A DNA stretch of 64,000 nucleotides from Xanthostigma xanthostigma (lineage: Eukaryota > Arthropoda > Insecta > Raphidioptera > Raphidiidae): assembly GCA_963575645.1 (NCBI GenBank), contig OY754465.1:43178401-43242400 (forward strand), given 5' to 3'. This document shows, piece after piece, positions 44,456-57,253 of the stretch; position 1 is the first letter of the stretch, and every line of letters begins with the position of its first letter. Below the pieces are notes generated by a model. The model was not told the DNA's origin. It saw only the letters and a list, made by a program, of their open reading frames with translations, and searched no databases. The position numbers were made by a program, and so were the translations under genes.

Positions 44456-47400
44456 TCAGCGCTCTGATAAAATCTCCAGTAATAATCTCTTAAGACTATC
44501 GAGTCCTGTTAAAAATCCACAATCCGGTCCATGATGAACTGTCTGCATCGTACTGCTGCTGCTTGCCTTTCCCGCAAATGTCGTGTGCGCAAAGTCAATC
44601 ATCCGGACGTCTACTTGTGGATCCGCTCCGCTCAGTTTTAGCCTTTGTCTGCGTCCGGAACCGGTACCAAATTCTTTTATTCTTGGACGTTTGGAGCTCG
44701 GCAAATGGGACACCGACAAATCCGACACCCTATCCTCCACTTTGCGATCTTCGAATCGAAGTCTGTCGACTGATAATTCAAAATCAGACATATCGGCTGT
44801 CGTTGCGTTTATTTGACACGAATACTCGTCACTGCTGCTATTGCTGTACATTGTCCAACTGTCTTCGGAGACTGCCGGTCCCGCTACCGGCACGGCGGGA
44901 GTTGATGGAACCGCATCGAGAAATACAGTTTCCTCCGATATTGGATAGAAACCTACATGGTCGGCTTTTACCTCGCGAACTGTGTCGGTGTAGCCCCGAC
45001 GGCAAGAATCTTGGCTGATGTCATCGTTAGATGTCGACAGACCAAAATCAGTCGACGAATTACTTATATCTGCATCATAACAAACTCTGTCGTCTGAGCC
45101 TCTTGTCAAATCTTTGTCTACGACCTTGTCACAGGGTCGAATCGGAACCTCTTGACCTTCATATACGATCAGTAGTGAACTGTAATAAAAATATTCTCAG
45201 ATAGTTTGAAAAAAAAGTGAGAATATACATTTCACTCAAGCAAACTTTTATTTACCATGAATAAAATCTGTAACTAGATTGTTTTTCAATAACTTTGCGT
45301 AATTGTTCAAGTTTTCCTACGACTTTTCTGATCGCAGAAACCCGCAATCCATACCCATTGTGAAAGAAACGGTACAGTGCTCCTTTGAATCCTTCTTCGT
45401 TTAGTTCTCTGCCCCAGTATTTGTCCCTTTTTATATAGTGGTCACAGTCAGCTTGATATACCTAGACATAAAATTTTTTTATAAAATATTCAGGTTCTGC
45501 AAACAATTTAGCGAGTTTTATTACAAGCTTTCATTTAACTTGCCATGTTTATCCGACAGGCAGTCGGTCAGTTTGGGTCGAAGCTTGCAATCAAAATTTA
45601 AACTAAATCTAATTGAGCTAGAGCTTTGACATTTTGTACACGTGTATGAGTTCGGTGACAGTGCATAAATTCAAGCCCCACTGGATATTTGCCCGGCTGT
45701 CCCTTAATCCAGCCTGGGCCCAATAATCACTGTTTGACAGTCGGGGATAAGAAAATTGAATTTTAAAATTTTTTTTCGACATACCTGCATACCACAGAGT
45801 CGGACACCAAGAGAAGCGGACGTGCTGGCAGCGCACTTTGCCATTTGCTTGCTCTTCTTTTCAGCCGATGCATCGTCTCCATGCTGCCTTGTACCCATCT
45901 TCAAATCGAGGATGCAAGGACTCGCGTAACGAGACGTGATGTTTTCGAGCATCAGGAAGTACTGCTTGTTTGTGTTGTCGGATTGAGCGATGCTACGGAG
46001 CACGTCGTGCGCATTTCCGTTCTTGTGCACCTTCATTCTGTAACAGATCGATGCAACGATTAGTATTGACGACAGACGAGCGAGCAGACGGAGCAGTCGG
46101 TAACGAATCATACCGCAGCGACGCGCAACACGCACGACTCAGACAGATCGCGCCCGCGGGAGTTGTCATAGCGCGTCCCGTCAAACAATACATAGAGATA
46201 GAACCGACCTACAAAACAACCTAAAAAAATTCCAACAAACGACTCGTTAAAGTATTCTAGGGGTTCACAATAAATCGGCAATTTCATCGACACAGAGAGA
46301 GCACACATCGACATTTTTATAATAACTACACAGGCAGATAAACGTTTCATCCAGTCGTTGATACCCAACAAAAAATAAAACAAATATGCGTGAGAATAAG
46401 TGAAATGCAGTTTTCTATTTCGAAACTGGATAAATGATTGATAACAACTGTAAATGAAATGAAACAGGACATGATTTCTTAGTTTGAAAAGCAACAAAAA
46501 ATAAACAATTGCTAAATTCCAATAATATCGACACTTCTGAGAAAGAATGTTTGGCATTCGTGTTGGGTTATTAAAAGAATCTTTCAATCTTTAACGAAAT
46601 TCTGAATAATTCTGAATCAATCTTAAATGAATTACTTCGTTTTTTACTCACGTACATTTGAAACGAATTCGCTCTTTGTTCATGTAATTTGCAAAAAATT
46701 CTCGATTTTTTTATTTCGATTTAACTTCAAAACAAAATAACATACCTATTTATTTGAAATATGATCATGAATTATTTTGCGATTTATGAATAAAACAAAT
46801 TATAGTTAAGAACACAATTGTTGAAAAAAAGGAGAAACAATAAAACAAATGCTATACTTAATAATAATAATAATAATAAAAATTTATTGTACATAATAAA
46901 ACGTACAAAAGGCACGGATAATTTATTGGTATTCATAGGCAATATTATAAAAAATTAAAAAAAGAAACACTCTAATCAGCACCTAAATATGATAGTTCTT
47001 CCCGATTAATCAAATTCTATGAAACTTCATGAATATTGGGATAGGCAAGGTAATTCAACAAAATTTCTGATTCACGATTTGGTAAACAAGAATTATTCAG
47101 AATAATGTAGAAAAAATAATGATGTTATGTTTTTTAACTGATAACTAATTTGCACAAACAATTAAACACAAATTAGTAGGTATCTTTCCCAGATTTATCA
47201 ATATTAATGATAGGAATGTTGAACATCTCAATCATGAATCGTGATCAATCAAAACGTATATTATATTATTCACCAACTAGTAATTAATTATAGAACAATT
47301 GGTGATACTGCCAATTAAACTTTAACATTTTGATTAAAACCTCGAAACATCTGCAACATTTATCAAATTAAAAAAATCAATGTACGGTTCGCCAATATAG

Positions 47401-48815
47401 TGGGCTTTATATGGAAATGTCCCTCCGGACTTAATGCTCAGTAATTTAGATTGTTTTATTCCAAAAACCAGTTAAATAATTACAGTGACGTAGTTGAGAG
47501 AGAGAGAGAGAAATAAAGACGAAAAGTTATGCTTCTAATACAAATATTTATAATGTTTTATATATTATACAAAATACTATTCTTTCTGTAAAACAGACAA
47601 ACTTAGCCAGAAAAAGTACTACTGACTTTCAAACATATTGCGTAATTAATTTAAAAAAAGAACATCATCTCTCTCTCTATAAAACGTCCCTGAACAGCAG
47701 AGCGTTGAGTTGATTCACTCAACTGACGACTATGGCACTGATTAATTTTATTCAATTGTTAGTAAAGACGTTATCAGATGATTAATATTTATTGTCAGTG
47801 CTTACGTCAATTTTACTAAAAGTCTTAACAACAAAATATTGAAGGATTAGAATCAAAATAAAGGACTGACGGCAAATATTGATCATATGAAGATTGAAGG
47901 CTCCTTTAGATCGGTGTTTCGAGGTTTAAATAAAATATTAATCAAAGGTCATAAGAAGGACATACTGAGGTTGTTCGAACTGATTGAAGTGTTCAAATCA
48001 TTTATCTGCATCGCGAGTGTTGTATCTGTGCGAAAGAGAAATATGTATGCAGCTCTCCAATGTCATATCAGAACATAACCGATTATGGAACCCCGTTAGC
48101 AGTAGTAGAGCAGTACGTATGAGAGTGGTAAAAAAGAGCAAAATAATATATATTTATGTAGAAATGATAAAAAGCAAACACATACTTGAGCACGTCATCT
48201 CTTTTCCTCTTGGAAGCACCAACTCTTGTTTTGGATGTGGTGGAAGACTCGTCCCTGAAACTTGGACTGTAGCGTTTGTCCAGCTTTGTACCCTGGGTGC
48301 TGGTGGCTTGCATGACACCTGAAAACCAATAAATAGAAACGGGACGCCCCGGGTCAGTCGACTTCTAAAAATCCACAAACCTACGAGTTGGAAACGACGA
48401 CAGCAGGAAATTAAAAATGACTTCCATACCCACCTTTATATTTGGGAACAAACAACTGAATATCTCTTGGAATGTTCTGATAGAAGTCAAGTTCACGAAA
48501 GTTGAGCGGCTTACAGATTGTGCTCTGGTTCAACAATAGGAGACGGGTATGACCCCCAACTTGATTAGTAAGTGGATGAAGCGATACTTCGTCATCATCT
48601 GTATCGTCGGTGGTTTCGTCGACTGGTGGAGGCCGTACAGTTCTTTGTTGAAGTCTTTGGGTAATGTGCGGCGGCGCAACAATTGAACATGTTTGTTGTT
48701 GTTGTTGTTGTTGTGCGAACACAACCGTTCGATCAACATACTGAGGATGTAGAGTGTTGCTCCGGCTCCGATCAGCAGAATCTCCCATGCCCCAGTCTGC
48801 CAACAAGTACACCAT
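44456..48815 (-). CDS. IP6K: Inositol hexakisphosphate kinase
   Basis: Makes the inositol pyrophosphate 5-InsP7 from InsP6 and ATP. Five coding exons (minus): 48815-48434, 48318-48186, 46037-45785, 45461-45256 and 45179-44456; phases close to about 565 aa. The N-terminal lobe has [20 protein letters not shown] then [17 protein letters not shown], the family's nucleotide-binding start. [16 protein letters not shown] (about 212-227) is the PxxxDxKxG inositol-binding motif. [16 protein letters not shown], then [16 protein letters not shown] (SLL motif at about 326), then [13 protein letters not shown] (IDF, Asp about 520, metal binding) and [13 protein letters not shown] near the end. A polyglutamine tract (seven Q) and an acidic [11 protein letters not shown] stretch precede the kinase domain. 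An insert of about 150 aa rich in Ser/Asp lies between SLL and IDF, as in insect IP6Ks. Upstream of the ATG is an acceptor (TTGTTTCAG), so a 5' UTR exon lies beyond 48840. The 2.1-kb intron is repeat-poor. Confidence 0.95.
46038..48185. other. IP6K intron 2, microsatellites only
   Basis: AT-rich with an (AAT)n tract at 46860, (GA)n at 47493 and (CT)n at 47670. The 159-aa minus ORF at 46108-46587 shows no domain. No transposon ends defined. Confidence 0.55.
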
Positions 48816-48825
48816 CCCTGTGTGT

Positions 48826-49910
48826 CTGAAACAATTAAGATAATTTTATAATTTCGTTGATTAATATGATGCCTATTGTTATTTGTTACCATTGTTAGAT
48901 TTCGATGAATCTGCAAACAGAAATCATTGCAGCTATTCAAAGGTTCTCACCTAACAGAAAAATCATAAAAAAGTCAACCAAAAACTGTTTGTTATAATGG
49001 TGTCCTGTATAAGAACATAAAAAAAAAACAATATCCCGTTGATGTTCAATTTACAACTGGAATTTTGTTAAGAGTGGAAAATTATCAAGTACAGTAAACA
49101 GGCTAGAAATTTCACCTGTCATTTAATAGTCTCTGCGGGTAAATTGATCCAAAACAGAAACTTGGTACATAATTAACTGACTTGATCAGTGATGAATCTG
49201 AATGACAAGTATACGTCGTTTTAGAGCGATGCTAGTACAAACAGATCACAAAATGCAATCTTTCATATATAAAACACCCGAATATCCCAGCAGAAAACAA
49301 AATTATACCTAGACAGAACTCCCAACTATGTTTGTATTTTGTTGTAATAAGTAATAAAAAAAAAAACAGAATTTTAGAACAAGTGATGTATAATCATCTG
49401 TATAATATTGTATATGCGTTGTTTGTCTCAAAATATTAAAAATTCATAGTTCGTCATTGATAATGATAAGCGTCAGCAGCCGAGACGGAACCTTCCTTGT
49501 TGACTATCGAAAATAAATAAACAGAACAACTTCAAGGCAGCTGGCGCGGTTCGCTCGGAGTAATTTGTATTTATACTAACAATGAAAAAAATTATATTGG
49601 TTGCATATCAACTAAAATTGTTTTATAAATAGATTTAATTCCGGTTGAAATAACTTCGCATCTGAACGTTTACAATTGAATCATAATATTATTCTTTGCA
49701 AGTGCTATAATTTTTAGACGCGAATAGCTAGTCTATTTACATTCGCTTTCTATGTACATCTATTATCTATATGTCACGCTTTTCTGTTCATATTATATTA
49801 ATTACTTAAAATTTGTGTGTGTAGAAATTCTAGCTCACTTCTAGATGCACTGATGTGTGGGGTGTATTCATAGATAGTGTTCTTAAACTAAATAGAACAA
49901 TTACCCCAAA
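48826..49910. other. 5' region of IP6K, no coding seen
   Basis: Probably holds the IP6K first non-coding exon and promoter. A GC-richer patch at about 49485-49560 (GCAGCTGGCGCGGTTCGCTC) is a candidate, by composition only. Confidence 0.35.
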
Positions 49911-50107
49911 CAGGGTTCGATCTAGGGGGAGGCAAACCGGGCAATTTCCCGGGGCGGCAAAATTGAGGACGGCGCGGTGTCGGCGGCAAAAATTTGAAAG
50001 ATGGTTAAACAAAAAAAAAAAATTACACCATCTATGGAACAACGTATGGGTAAAAGGCGGCAAATATTATTTTGCCCGGAGCGGCGAAATAGCTGGATCG
50101 GGCCCTG
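49911..50107. mobile_element. 197-bp hAT-type MITE with perfect 8-bp TSD
   Basis: Ends CAGGGTTCGATCTAG and CTGGATCGGGCCCTG. Identical 8-mers ACCCCAAA at 49903-49910 and 50108-50115. GC-rich interior with repeated GGCGGCAAA. No transposase; the ORF across it is chance. Confidence 0.9.
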
Positions 50108-52729
50108 ACCCCAAAGAGTGTAAACTAGAGCTTCGGAGTTAAAAGAAATTTTAATGAAAACGCGAACATTAGCCCAACTATATCGAAGCGTACAGGCGGA
50201 TCAACATCGTGATGCATGCTTTTTGGGCACAAAAGTTGTATCGCGAAATGAGCTGACTTGTTTTGGTTGTGGTCTTGTACTTTTACACCTCTGGCTTCTC
50301 ATGGGAACATTGTCAGAGTACAAATTAAAAGAGGAAGTCACTTAAGTGTGGCCACGTAGAGAAAGACAACTGTACATTATATTATATTTTTATGTAACAG
50401 TTTAACATTATAGTCAACAGACTGTTGTTATTGGTTGACTGGTGGGACAATTAATTGACATCTTATAGCTTCCGCGTGTTGATGCAAGGCTCGTAGCTTA
50501 CCTATGGCTCGTAGTGTCTAGTGAAAAAACGAAGCATCCATGTGGATTGCATATCTGTACAACTAAGTATAGCATAATCATTTTACTATTTTATTTAACG
50601 CTATACATGGTGAGTTTGAAATAATCGCGAAAATCGATTTAAAAAAAATTATATATAATGTTAAGGTGCCTATGTGATTTATTTTGAGGTTCACAACCGT
50701 CTGTCAAACGGCTCTTTTCACAATAATATTAATTAAAATTTTAAAAAGTTCAAAACTTTTCTTAACAATTTTGGAAACAAACCCTGAACACACAATTTTT
50801 TTAAATCATCCAAGTACTTATACTCAAGCTAATATTATTTATAGTATAAAAGAAGAAGTTTGCATCTATAAGTTACCCTAAAAATCGAGAACCATCGAAT
50901 TGGTTTCTCCGTCGCGTTTTAAAAAGATGTTGTAATTATTTTTGTTGATCTTATTTATTATAGTTATTTTTAAATTGTTTTTTCAGTTTTACCTGACCAT
51001 TGAGTCAATATTTATTGCTTTCATAGCAGATGCGATTATAGTGAGTAGGCGACGCCATACTAATAAATAAAATTATAACTGTCGGTAATTCGGCGTTCTT
51101 ACGGGTTTTCGAGTTTTTTGTGTAATGTCTATAGATAAGAAAACGCATTATCAGAATGTTTGTCTGTCTGTCTTCATCGGCATCATTTAATGAGAAGGGT
51201 TGGACCGATTCCATTTTTGGTACACTGTCAACTGCAGCCCAAATTTAAGGTTTAGGGTAGTTTTTTATCCAATTACGATTGAGTTGAGATGCGATTTTTA
51301 TTAAAACTGACATTAACGCGATCAGAGCGGCTAGAACCTTATCTTTTACATCTAGCAGTCGTTGACTGTAATGCTTCAGTTATTGGCGACAATATGTCAG
51401 GTATAATTTAACACAACTCATAGCATCACGTAAAATAAGGTTCATATCAGAAGTCAGAACCGACTTTAACCCGAACGAAGCCATGAAAAAAGGTTAATAG
51501 AAAATGTTCCCCATATAAGAGCCAATATTTAAAAAGCGTGTACGTGTTTCAGCCCTATCTATGATTTTATCCTAAATATTGAATTGATTTTTCTATCTAT
51601 ATTTTATAACTTTCATTTGATTAACATACAATTTAGTGCAAGGGAACGATCTCACAGAAGGTCTTCAATACACAAGTTCTCCTCTATCCAAGCCTCTTTG
51701 GTTAATGGTTTTAAATAAAATTACATCTTGGCCTAATAGTATACAACTTATAGATAGATGCTGTGCACATTATTTAGCACACAAAGAACATCGTATAAAA
51801 ATAGTCTTCTAGCGGAGGCCTATCCAAAACATCTCTTGTTTGACAGACTGACAATGGGAGTACGCCTTCGATTGGGCAATTTTATGTCGATGGATATTAT
51901 TAGCACGAAGGTGGAGTCTAGAAACACCGAAGGGTTAAAGACCTGACTTTAAAAAACGATCAAACAAAATACAGATGTTCGAATTGCGCCTAAGCGTGAG
52001 GTTATTTACCTCATCCTTGTATTTTAACTATTAAAATCACGGTCTTTACAAACAAAATATTAATAAATAACAGTGTTACGATAATAAAACGGAAAAAGAA
52101 AAATAACAAAGTAATATATGTCGATGTTTTGGTTTCCAAAAACTGGCAAAACGACAAAACTGTCACATGACTTTTCTTTTTGCATTTCAGAAATTTAGAT
52201 ATAAAATGTGACCTATTTTTTATGTTTCAAAAATTTACGTATTTATTTGAAATAGCTCGTTCACAGTTGTCGTGTCACAAAATAAAGTTGGCGCCTTTGC
52301 AAATTTAGCAACGGATAAATGGAATTAGTCATACTCAATAATCTTAAAACGTTTGAAAATGAAAAATTTTATACATGCGTATACAAAAATTTTATGATTT
52401 AATATTAAAATTCTTGGCAAATATATCCCATACAAAGTATATCTGACATTAATTAAATCATATTTTATTCGAAGAATTTGTTTGTGACCAAAAAACAAAA
52501 CCGCTTATTCCGAATATTTTATTTAGTATTTTTTCTGTTTTCAGATAAATTTTATTACGTCTATTTTTTGCAGCATTTTGGAAAAACGTTTATCAATAGG
52601 TTCTAATATAATAATTTCTATTGTTAGTTTATTAGAACCAAACAATTAAGCCGATTTAAAAAATCTTACAGTTTTTTAAACCTACTTCTTTTTGAGTATA
52701 TAGTTTATACTCGTTTTATTTTATTTTTT
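50108..52729. other. Intergenic, no gene recognised
   Basis: AT-rich. An open stretch at about 51637-51813 (NDLTEGLQYTSSPLSKPLWL...) reads like protein, but I recognise no family and it ends in stops. The segment from 51000 to 51300 resembles decayed repeat sequence. Confidence 0.45.
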
Positions 52730-52900
52730 ACGATGAAGGAAGGTTTTGGTTGAGGATCATAAATAATTAATAAGCTTTACCAATGTTACTTTTGACCAGC
52801 TTGAAGCCCTGAATATGAAAATAAATTTGAAACGTTGGCCACTAGCGTAACATTGGTAAAGCTTATTTATGATCCTCAACCAAAATCTTCCTTCATCGTA
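52730..52900. repeat. Inverted-repeat MITE, about 58-bp arms
   Basis: ACGATGAAGGAAGGTTTTGG at the left is mirrored by CCAAAATCTTCCTTCATCGT at the right. The arms continue inward to TTTACCAATGTTAC/GTAACATTGGTAAA with one small insertion (AATAATT). No ORF. Confidence 0.85.
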
Positions 52901-53764
52901 ACATTCTATTGGGTCAACACTACTTTATGCTGAAGACATTTTATTTTTTATTACGCTACGGCAAGGACCATTTATATTTCATGAAAAAGACGATGAGGAG
53001 TGAGTGAAAATAACGATAGTAGATATATCTATAGTAGATAATTTATTCTTTTGCAAAAATGAGAATATAGAGCAGCCTTTTTTCCTTAGATCGAGGTACC
53101 TTCCAACTACACGAGCGTCGAGGACGAAGCGAACGACATATTTTATTATCAACGGTAATTTTAAAACATAGACTTCCATTTAGTCCTATTTTTTACTTAG
53201 ATTTGAATCGTACAGTTATGAATGAATTTCACGGCATCTGTGTAAAGTGTAAATACTGCCAACGACGGTGCCGTCTTTTGTCAGTGTAGTAAAAAATTGA
53301 AAACCGAATCATTATAATTAATTGGATGTTTAAATCATTACAAATCTTATCTTTCCGAAAATATGACCTTAGCGGGTTTTCTTTATGACCACTAAGTTTT
53401 AATAACGTTCAAAATGAATATAAACATTATTATTTATTAAACTACAAAATCGATTTATTTAAGCATTGTATAAATATAGCATGTTCATGCCCTTGGGCAA
53501 AGATTCAAAAGAAACGGTACTCGAGGATGGCGGAAATGATTATCCGGACAAACGACCTGCGTCTGAAAATGTTAATAAATTTCTAAAGAGCACTCTGTCG
53601 TTTATATAAAACATAAAACACGAAAGTACTTCAGTATTTTTCAATGCGCATTTTTTTCGTTTCTATAAGACAATTGTATAATCTATCTGTAACTATACTA
53701 ATGATTTTGAACTGTACCGATTATTTACTGTGATGAATTATGAAGGAAATTAATATAGTATTAA
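52901..53764. other. Intergenic, nothing recognised
   Basis: No ORF with domain features, no inverted ends, AT-rich. Confidence 0.5.
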
Positions 53765-54421
53765 CTAGCGGACCCGGCGAACTTCGTACCGCCTAACAGT
53801 ATAATATATATATCTATATAATTGGAACATCTATCTATCTATTTTATTGATTTTAAAATATACATGGACGTATATGTGTGTATGTCGAGCACTCCGGCTG
53901 CGCCGTCGTGCCCGGTGCAAAAGAACGAATGGGGATATTTGAATCTTTGATTAACGTCTGATTAGTACTCTTCAATAAATAAATTATCGACCAATTTTTC
54001 TAACAATTATATTGACAATATATAATTATAATTCAATAAATTTATTGAATTATAATTATATATTTTTGTCAATATAATTGTCAGAAAAACTGATCCTAAT
54101 GACTCGCACAATGGTTTATTATAAATCAATGTTTTTTTTAATTTTTGACAGAATTTTTTCAAATCATACATAAGGCTGTTTATATTTTAAAACCATGGAT
54201 ACGAATTTAAAAAAAAATTCGTGTCTTTAATAATAATTATAATCAAAGGAAGAAAAAAAATTTAAGGGTGGACTACCCCTAACATTTAGGGGGATGAAAA
54301 ATAGATGTTGGCCGATTCTCATAGATACCGGATAAGCACAAAAAATTTCATCAAAATCCGTCAAGCCGTTTCGGAGGAGTTTGGCAACGAAAACTGTGAC
54401 ACGAGAATTTTATATATTAGA
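53765..54421 (-). mobile_element. Non-autonomous Helitron on minus strand
   Basis: Reading the minus strand it starts A|TCTAATATATAAAATTCTCG and ends CGGGTCCGCTAG|T, the Helitron TC...CTAG pattern between host A and T. The 5' start sequence is a form I recall from insect Helitrons. No helicase ORF. It carries a copy of the dispersed 40-bp repeat at 53942. Confidence 0.75.
53942..54097 (+). repeat. Dispersed repeat copy with hairpin
   Basis: Third copy of AATCTTTGATTAACGTCTGA... (one change, TTAGTACTC), then TTATCGACCAATTTTTC as at 12962, then a hairpin whose arms meet at TTCAATAAATTTATTGAA and extend about 50 bp each way. It interrupts the Helitron. Confidence 0.7.
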
Positions 54422-56668
54422 TAATGATAAGCAAATAACGGGATCACTGTCTGTAGATAATTTCATTTTCTTGCCGGTTCCGTACCTCAGAATGGAAGTA
54501 CGAACCATTTACCGTTTGTTTGTCTGTCTGTCCGGCAAAACATTTTTTTTAGGATTGTTTATCCAATTTTGCGATCTATAATCCTGTAAAAAATTCAAGC
54601 TTCTGACTCAAGCTAATGTTCCGTCAAGATCTTTTTTCTCAGGAGCGGCAAGAGGTATGAAGTTGAAATTTTCATCAAATACAAATGTCTACCACCCTAT
54701 AATAGTCCTGTCAAAAATTCAAAGTATACGGCCTTTCAAAAATCACGCACTCTGATACTGACTCACATATCAAAACCTAGAGGGTACTTCCCGTTTATTT
54801 AGAATCTTGAAATGTGGCAGTCATTAATCAAAGGAAAAAAATATGGTTGGTGGTATGTATGTATGTCTGGATCCCGCCATTAACGTAAATATTAGTATAG
54901 GTGCCTATTTGTGTATACAATAATTTGATTTCTTTTATTAATAAATAGTTTCAACGTGTAGGTTGTTATCATCGTTTTTTGCTGTTTCCGGTTTTATATC
55001 ACATTTTTAAAGTATACAACCATATTGTTTCTGTAGAATAAGTCAGTTGTTCTGACTTTTCGATAATGAAAGGGATGTGTCTTTATCTTTTCTTTAAAAT
55101 TTTCTAATTCTAAGAATGTACATTTTCTAAAGAGTGCAGAACTTTTTAAAGTGAGCTATAAGAAGATTAATATTATTTTCTAGTTTGTATAGATACTGAT
55201 TTTCAAACTTATCGATGCACCCCCTCCTCGCCTTCTGAAGCCAATAAACACGAGTCGCAAAAAAACGGTCAACTGTTGTCAATTTGACACCCCAATCGTT
55301 TTTCATAATATCTCAATTCATACCACATTACATCACGTTCGTCGAAAGAAAAACAAGGAAGGAAAACATTTACGCTATTTTTTATTGTTTCAAAGTCAAA
55401 TCTGAAAAAAATAGTGCGTGTAACCTTTACGCGCGGTTGAAGTAAAACATGTAAACATGTTAGCGGCAGGGGGGGGGGGGGGTGTTCACAGCCGAGATAT
55501 AAAAAAAAAATCATCCGTTATTTTCGGTTCTTAGTTCGGCTCTTAGACTAAAAATACTATACCAAGCTACATTATTGTGTATACCTACTCTGCTTATACG
55601 ATATAATTATGTGACAGTAACTCACGAAGTTGCCCCCTCCCAAAACTCACAAAAAGTGCTTAAAAAATAAATAAACGCAGGCAAAAAACGATGAAAACTG
55701 CAATTCGTTCTAAAGGAATCTTTAAAACTGTATAATTACAGACTGTTACGATTTTATTTCTTTGTATATTCATTTAACTAACTTCTGTATAATTCAATAA
55801 AAAACAAATCGGGCAGTACGCGAACTTTGTAATCCGTTGCTTGTTTATACGAAGAATATCGGCTTTATTATGTAATAGCGGTCCGTCCCGGCTCACCCGG
55901 GTGCAATATATATAATTCTACAAAATGTATTTCATTTGCGGCCCGGCGTCAGAACTAATAGCTTTGAGCAAATTCTACCAGATTTGCTTCTGAACTAATA
56001 ACTTTGAGCAAATTCTATCAGATGTCGCTACTTGGTACCAAAACAGTTTTTTTTTTTGTTTGCTTCTGAACTAATAACTTTCGCACCGAGTTGCCCATTC
56101 GCAAAATTCACAAAAAGCGCCTAAACAAGTTTCAATTAAAAAATAAAAAAGGGTTGCACTCCGGGAGTGCCGGCAGAAGTGAAAACATAAACACACACGA
56201 ACATTCGCGCAAGCGCCCTGCGCCACCTAAACGAAACAGCAGGCGCAGGCATACATTTTCGCCGCACCGTAGAAAGAGAGGGGGATACTTCCTCTCCTAC
56301 GTTACGCCGGCTGTCTACTCTCCATCCGTCTTACGAATTTTCGATCAGGTCACGTGTCCTGACGTCCGTCTTACGAATTTTCGATCAGGTCACGTGTCCT
56401 GACGCGAGTTTAACATTTTTTACCCATTACAAAAAAAGTGTACAACGCCGCTAAAGAAGTTTTCACTTCAAAAAAAAAAACAGCTTTTCATATCTATAAA
56501 GATACGTACTGCAGAACAGTCTGTAAATTAATGTTCTGTACACGTGTGAGAGTGTCGTCATGTCGTAGGATTGCGGGCGTAAGTTGTTTTACAACATACA
56601 TATGTCAGCAACTTATAAGTAAAAGCGTCAAATGCCGGCAGCGACGTCGGCATCGTTGCGAGTGTGCA
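54422..56668. other. Intergenic repeat debris, no gene
   Basis: Contains a minus-oriented Helitron-end-like piece near 55872-55905 (CGGTCCGTCCCGGCTCACCC), a two-fold repeat of TTTGAGCAAATTCTA between 55963 and 56022, and the tandem repeat at 56326. ORFs such as 56091-56402 have no protein-like features. Confidence 0.5.
56326..56404 (+). repeat. Tandem duplication of a 40-bp unit
   Basis: Two adjacent, essentially identical units: CCGTCTTACGAATTTTCGAT followed by CAGGTCACGTGTCCTGACG. Confidence 0.9.
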
Positions 56669-57253
56669 TCATATTAATATTATAAATGCGAATGTAAGTT
56701 TGTTTGTTACGCTTTCACGCAAAAACTACTTAACCGATCATCATGAAACTTTGCACATACACTCTTGAAGGTATTAGAAGTAACATAGGATACTTTTTAT
56801 TAAAAAAAAATAAAAATTTTTTACGAAAAATAAGAAAGGGTTGAAAACATTTTTTGGGCCCAAAAATACCGAAAAATTTCTCCGAATCGTTTCAAAATTG
56901 AAATTTAACCCTTTAGTAATGATTAAAATGTGCTATTAAAATTTCATTAAAATCGGCCCGACAGGACCGGACTTACAAATTTTATGAAAACGAAATATTA
57001 TAAATGCGAATGTAAGTTTGTTTGTTACGCTTTCACGCAAAAACTACTTAACCGATCATCATGAAACTTTGCACATACACTCTTGAAGGTATTAGAAGTA
57101 ACATAGGATACTTTTTATTAAAAAAAAATAAAAATTTTTTACGAAAAATAAGAAAATTGTTTGTCAAAATATGTGCAATACCTCAACCCCTGATATGCAT
57201 GTCAAAAGTCGATTTCCATCTCAATCGCGGGCGTAGCCGCGGGTAGCGGCTAG
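56669..57253 (+). mobile_element. Helitron-like element with internal duplication
   Basis: Starts A|TCATATTAATATTATAAATG and ends with a hairpin (GCGGGCGTAGCCGCGGG) then TAGCGGCTAG|T. Inside, a block of about 130 bp (AAATGCGAATGTAAGTTTGT... to ...TTTACGAAAAATAAGAAA) occurs twice, at about 56684-56838 and 57002-57155, nearly identical. Confidence 0.6.

Noticed and set aside
44563..45018. 151-aa plus-strand ORF
   Set aside because: Antisense shadow of the last IP6K exon; no domain.
46108..46587. 159-aa minus-strand ORF in an IP6K intron
   Set aside because: No recognisable domain, AT-driven composition; the true IP6K exons are defined by GT-AG sites on either side.
51637..51813. Possible exon with WLMVLNKITSWPNS-type sequence
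   Set aside because: Open for only about 59 codons, no known family, no convincing splice sites; kept only as a note in the regional entry.
56091..56402. 103-aa basic ORF
   Set aside because: Spans a tandem repeat and repeat debris; Lys/Arg-rich composition without domain structure.
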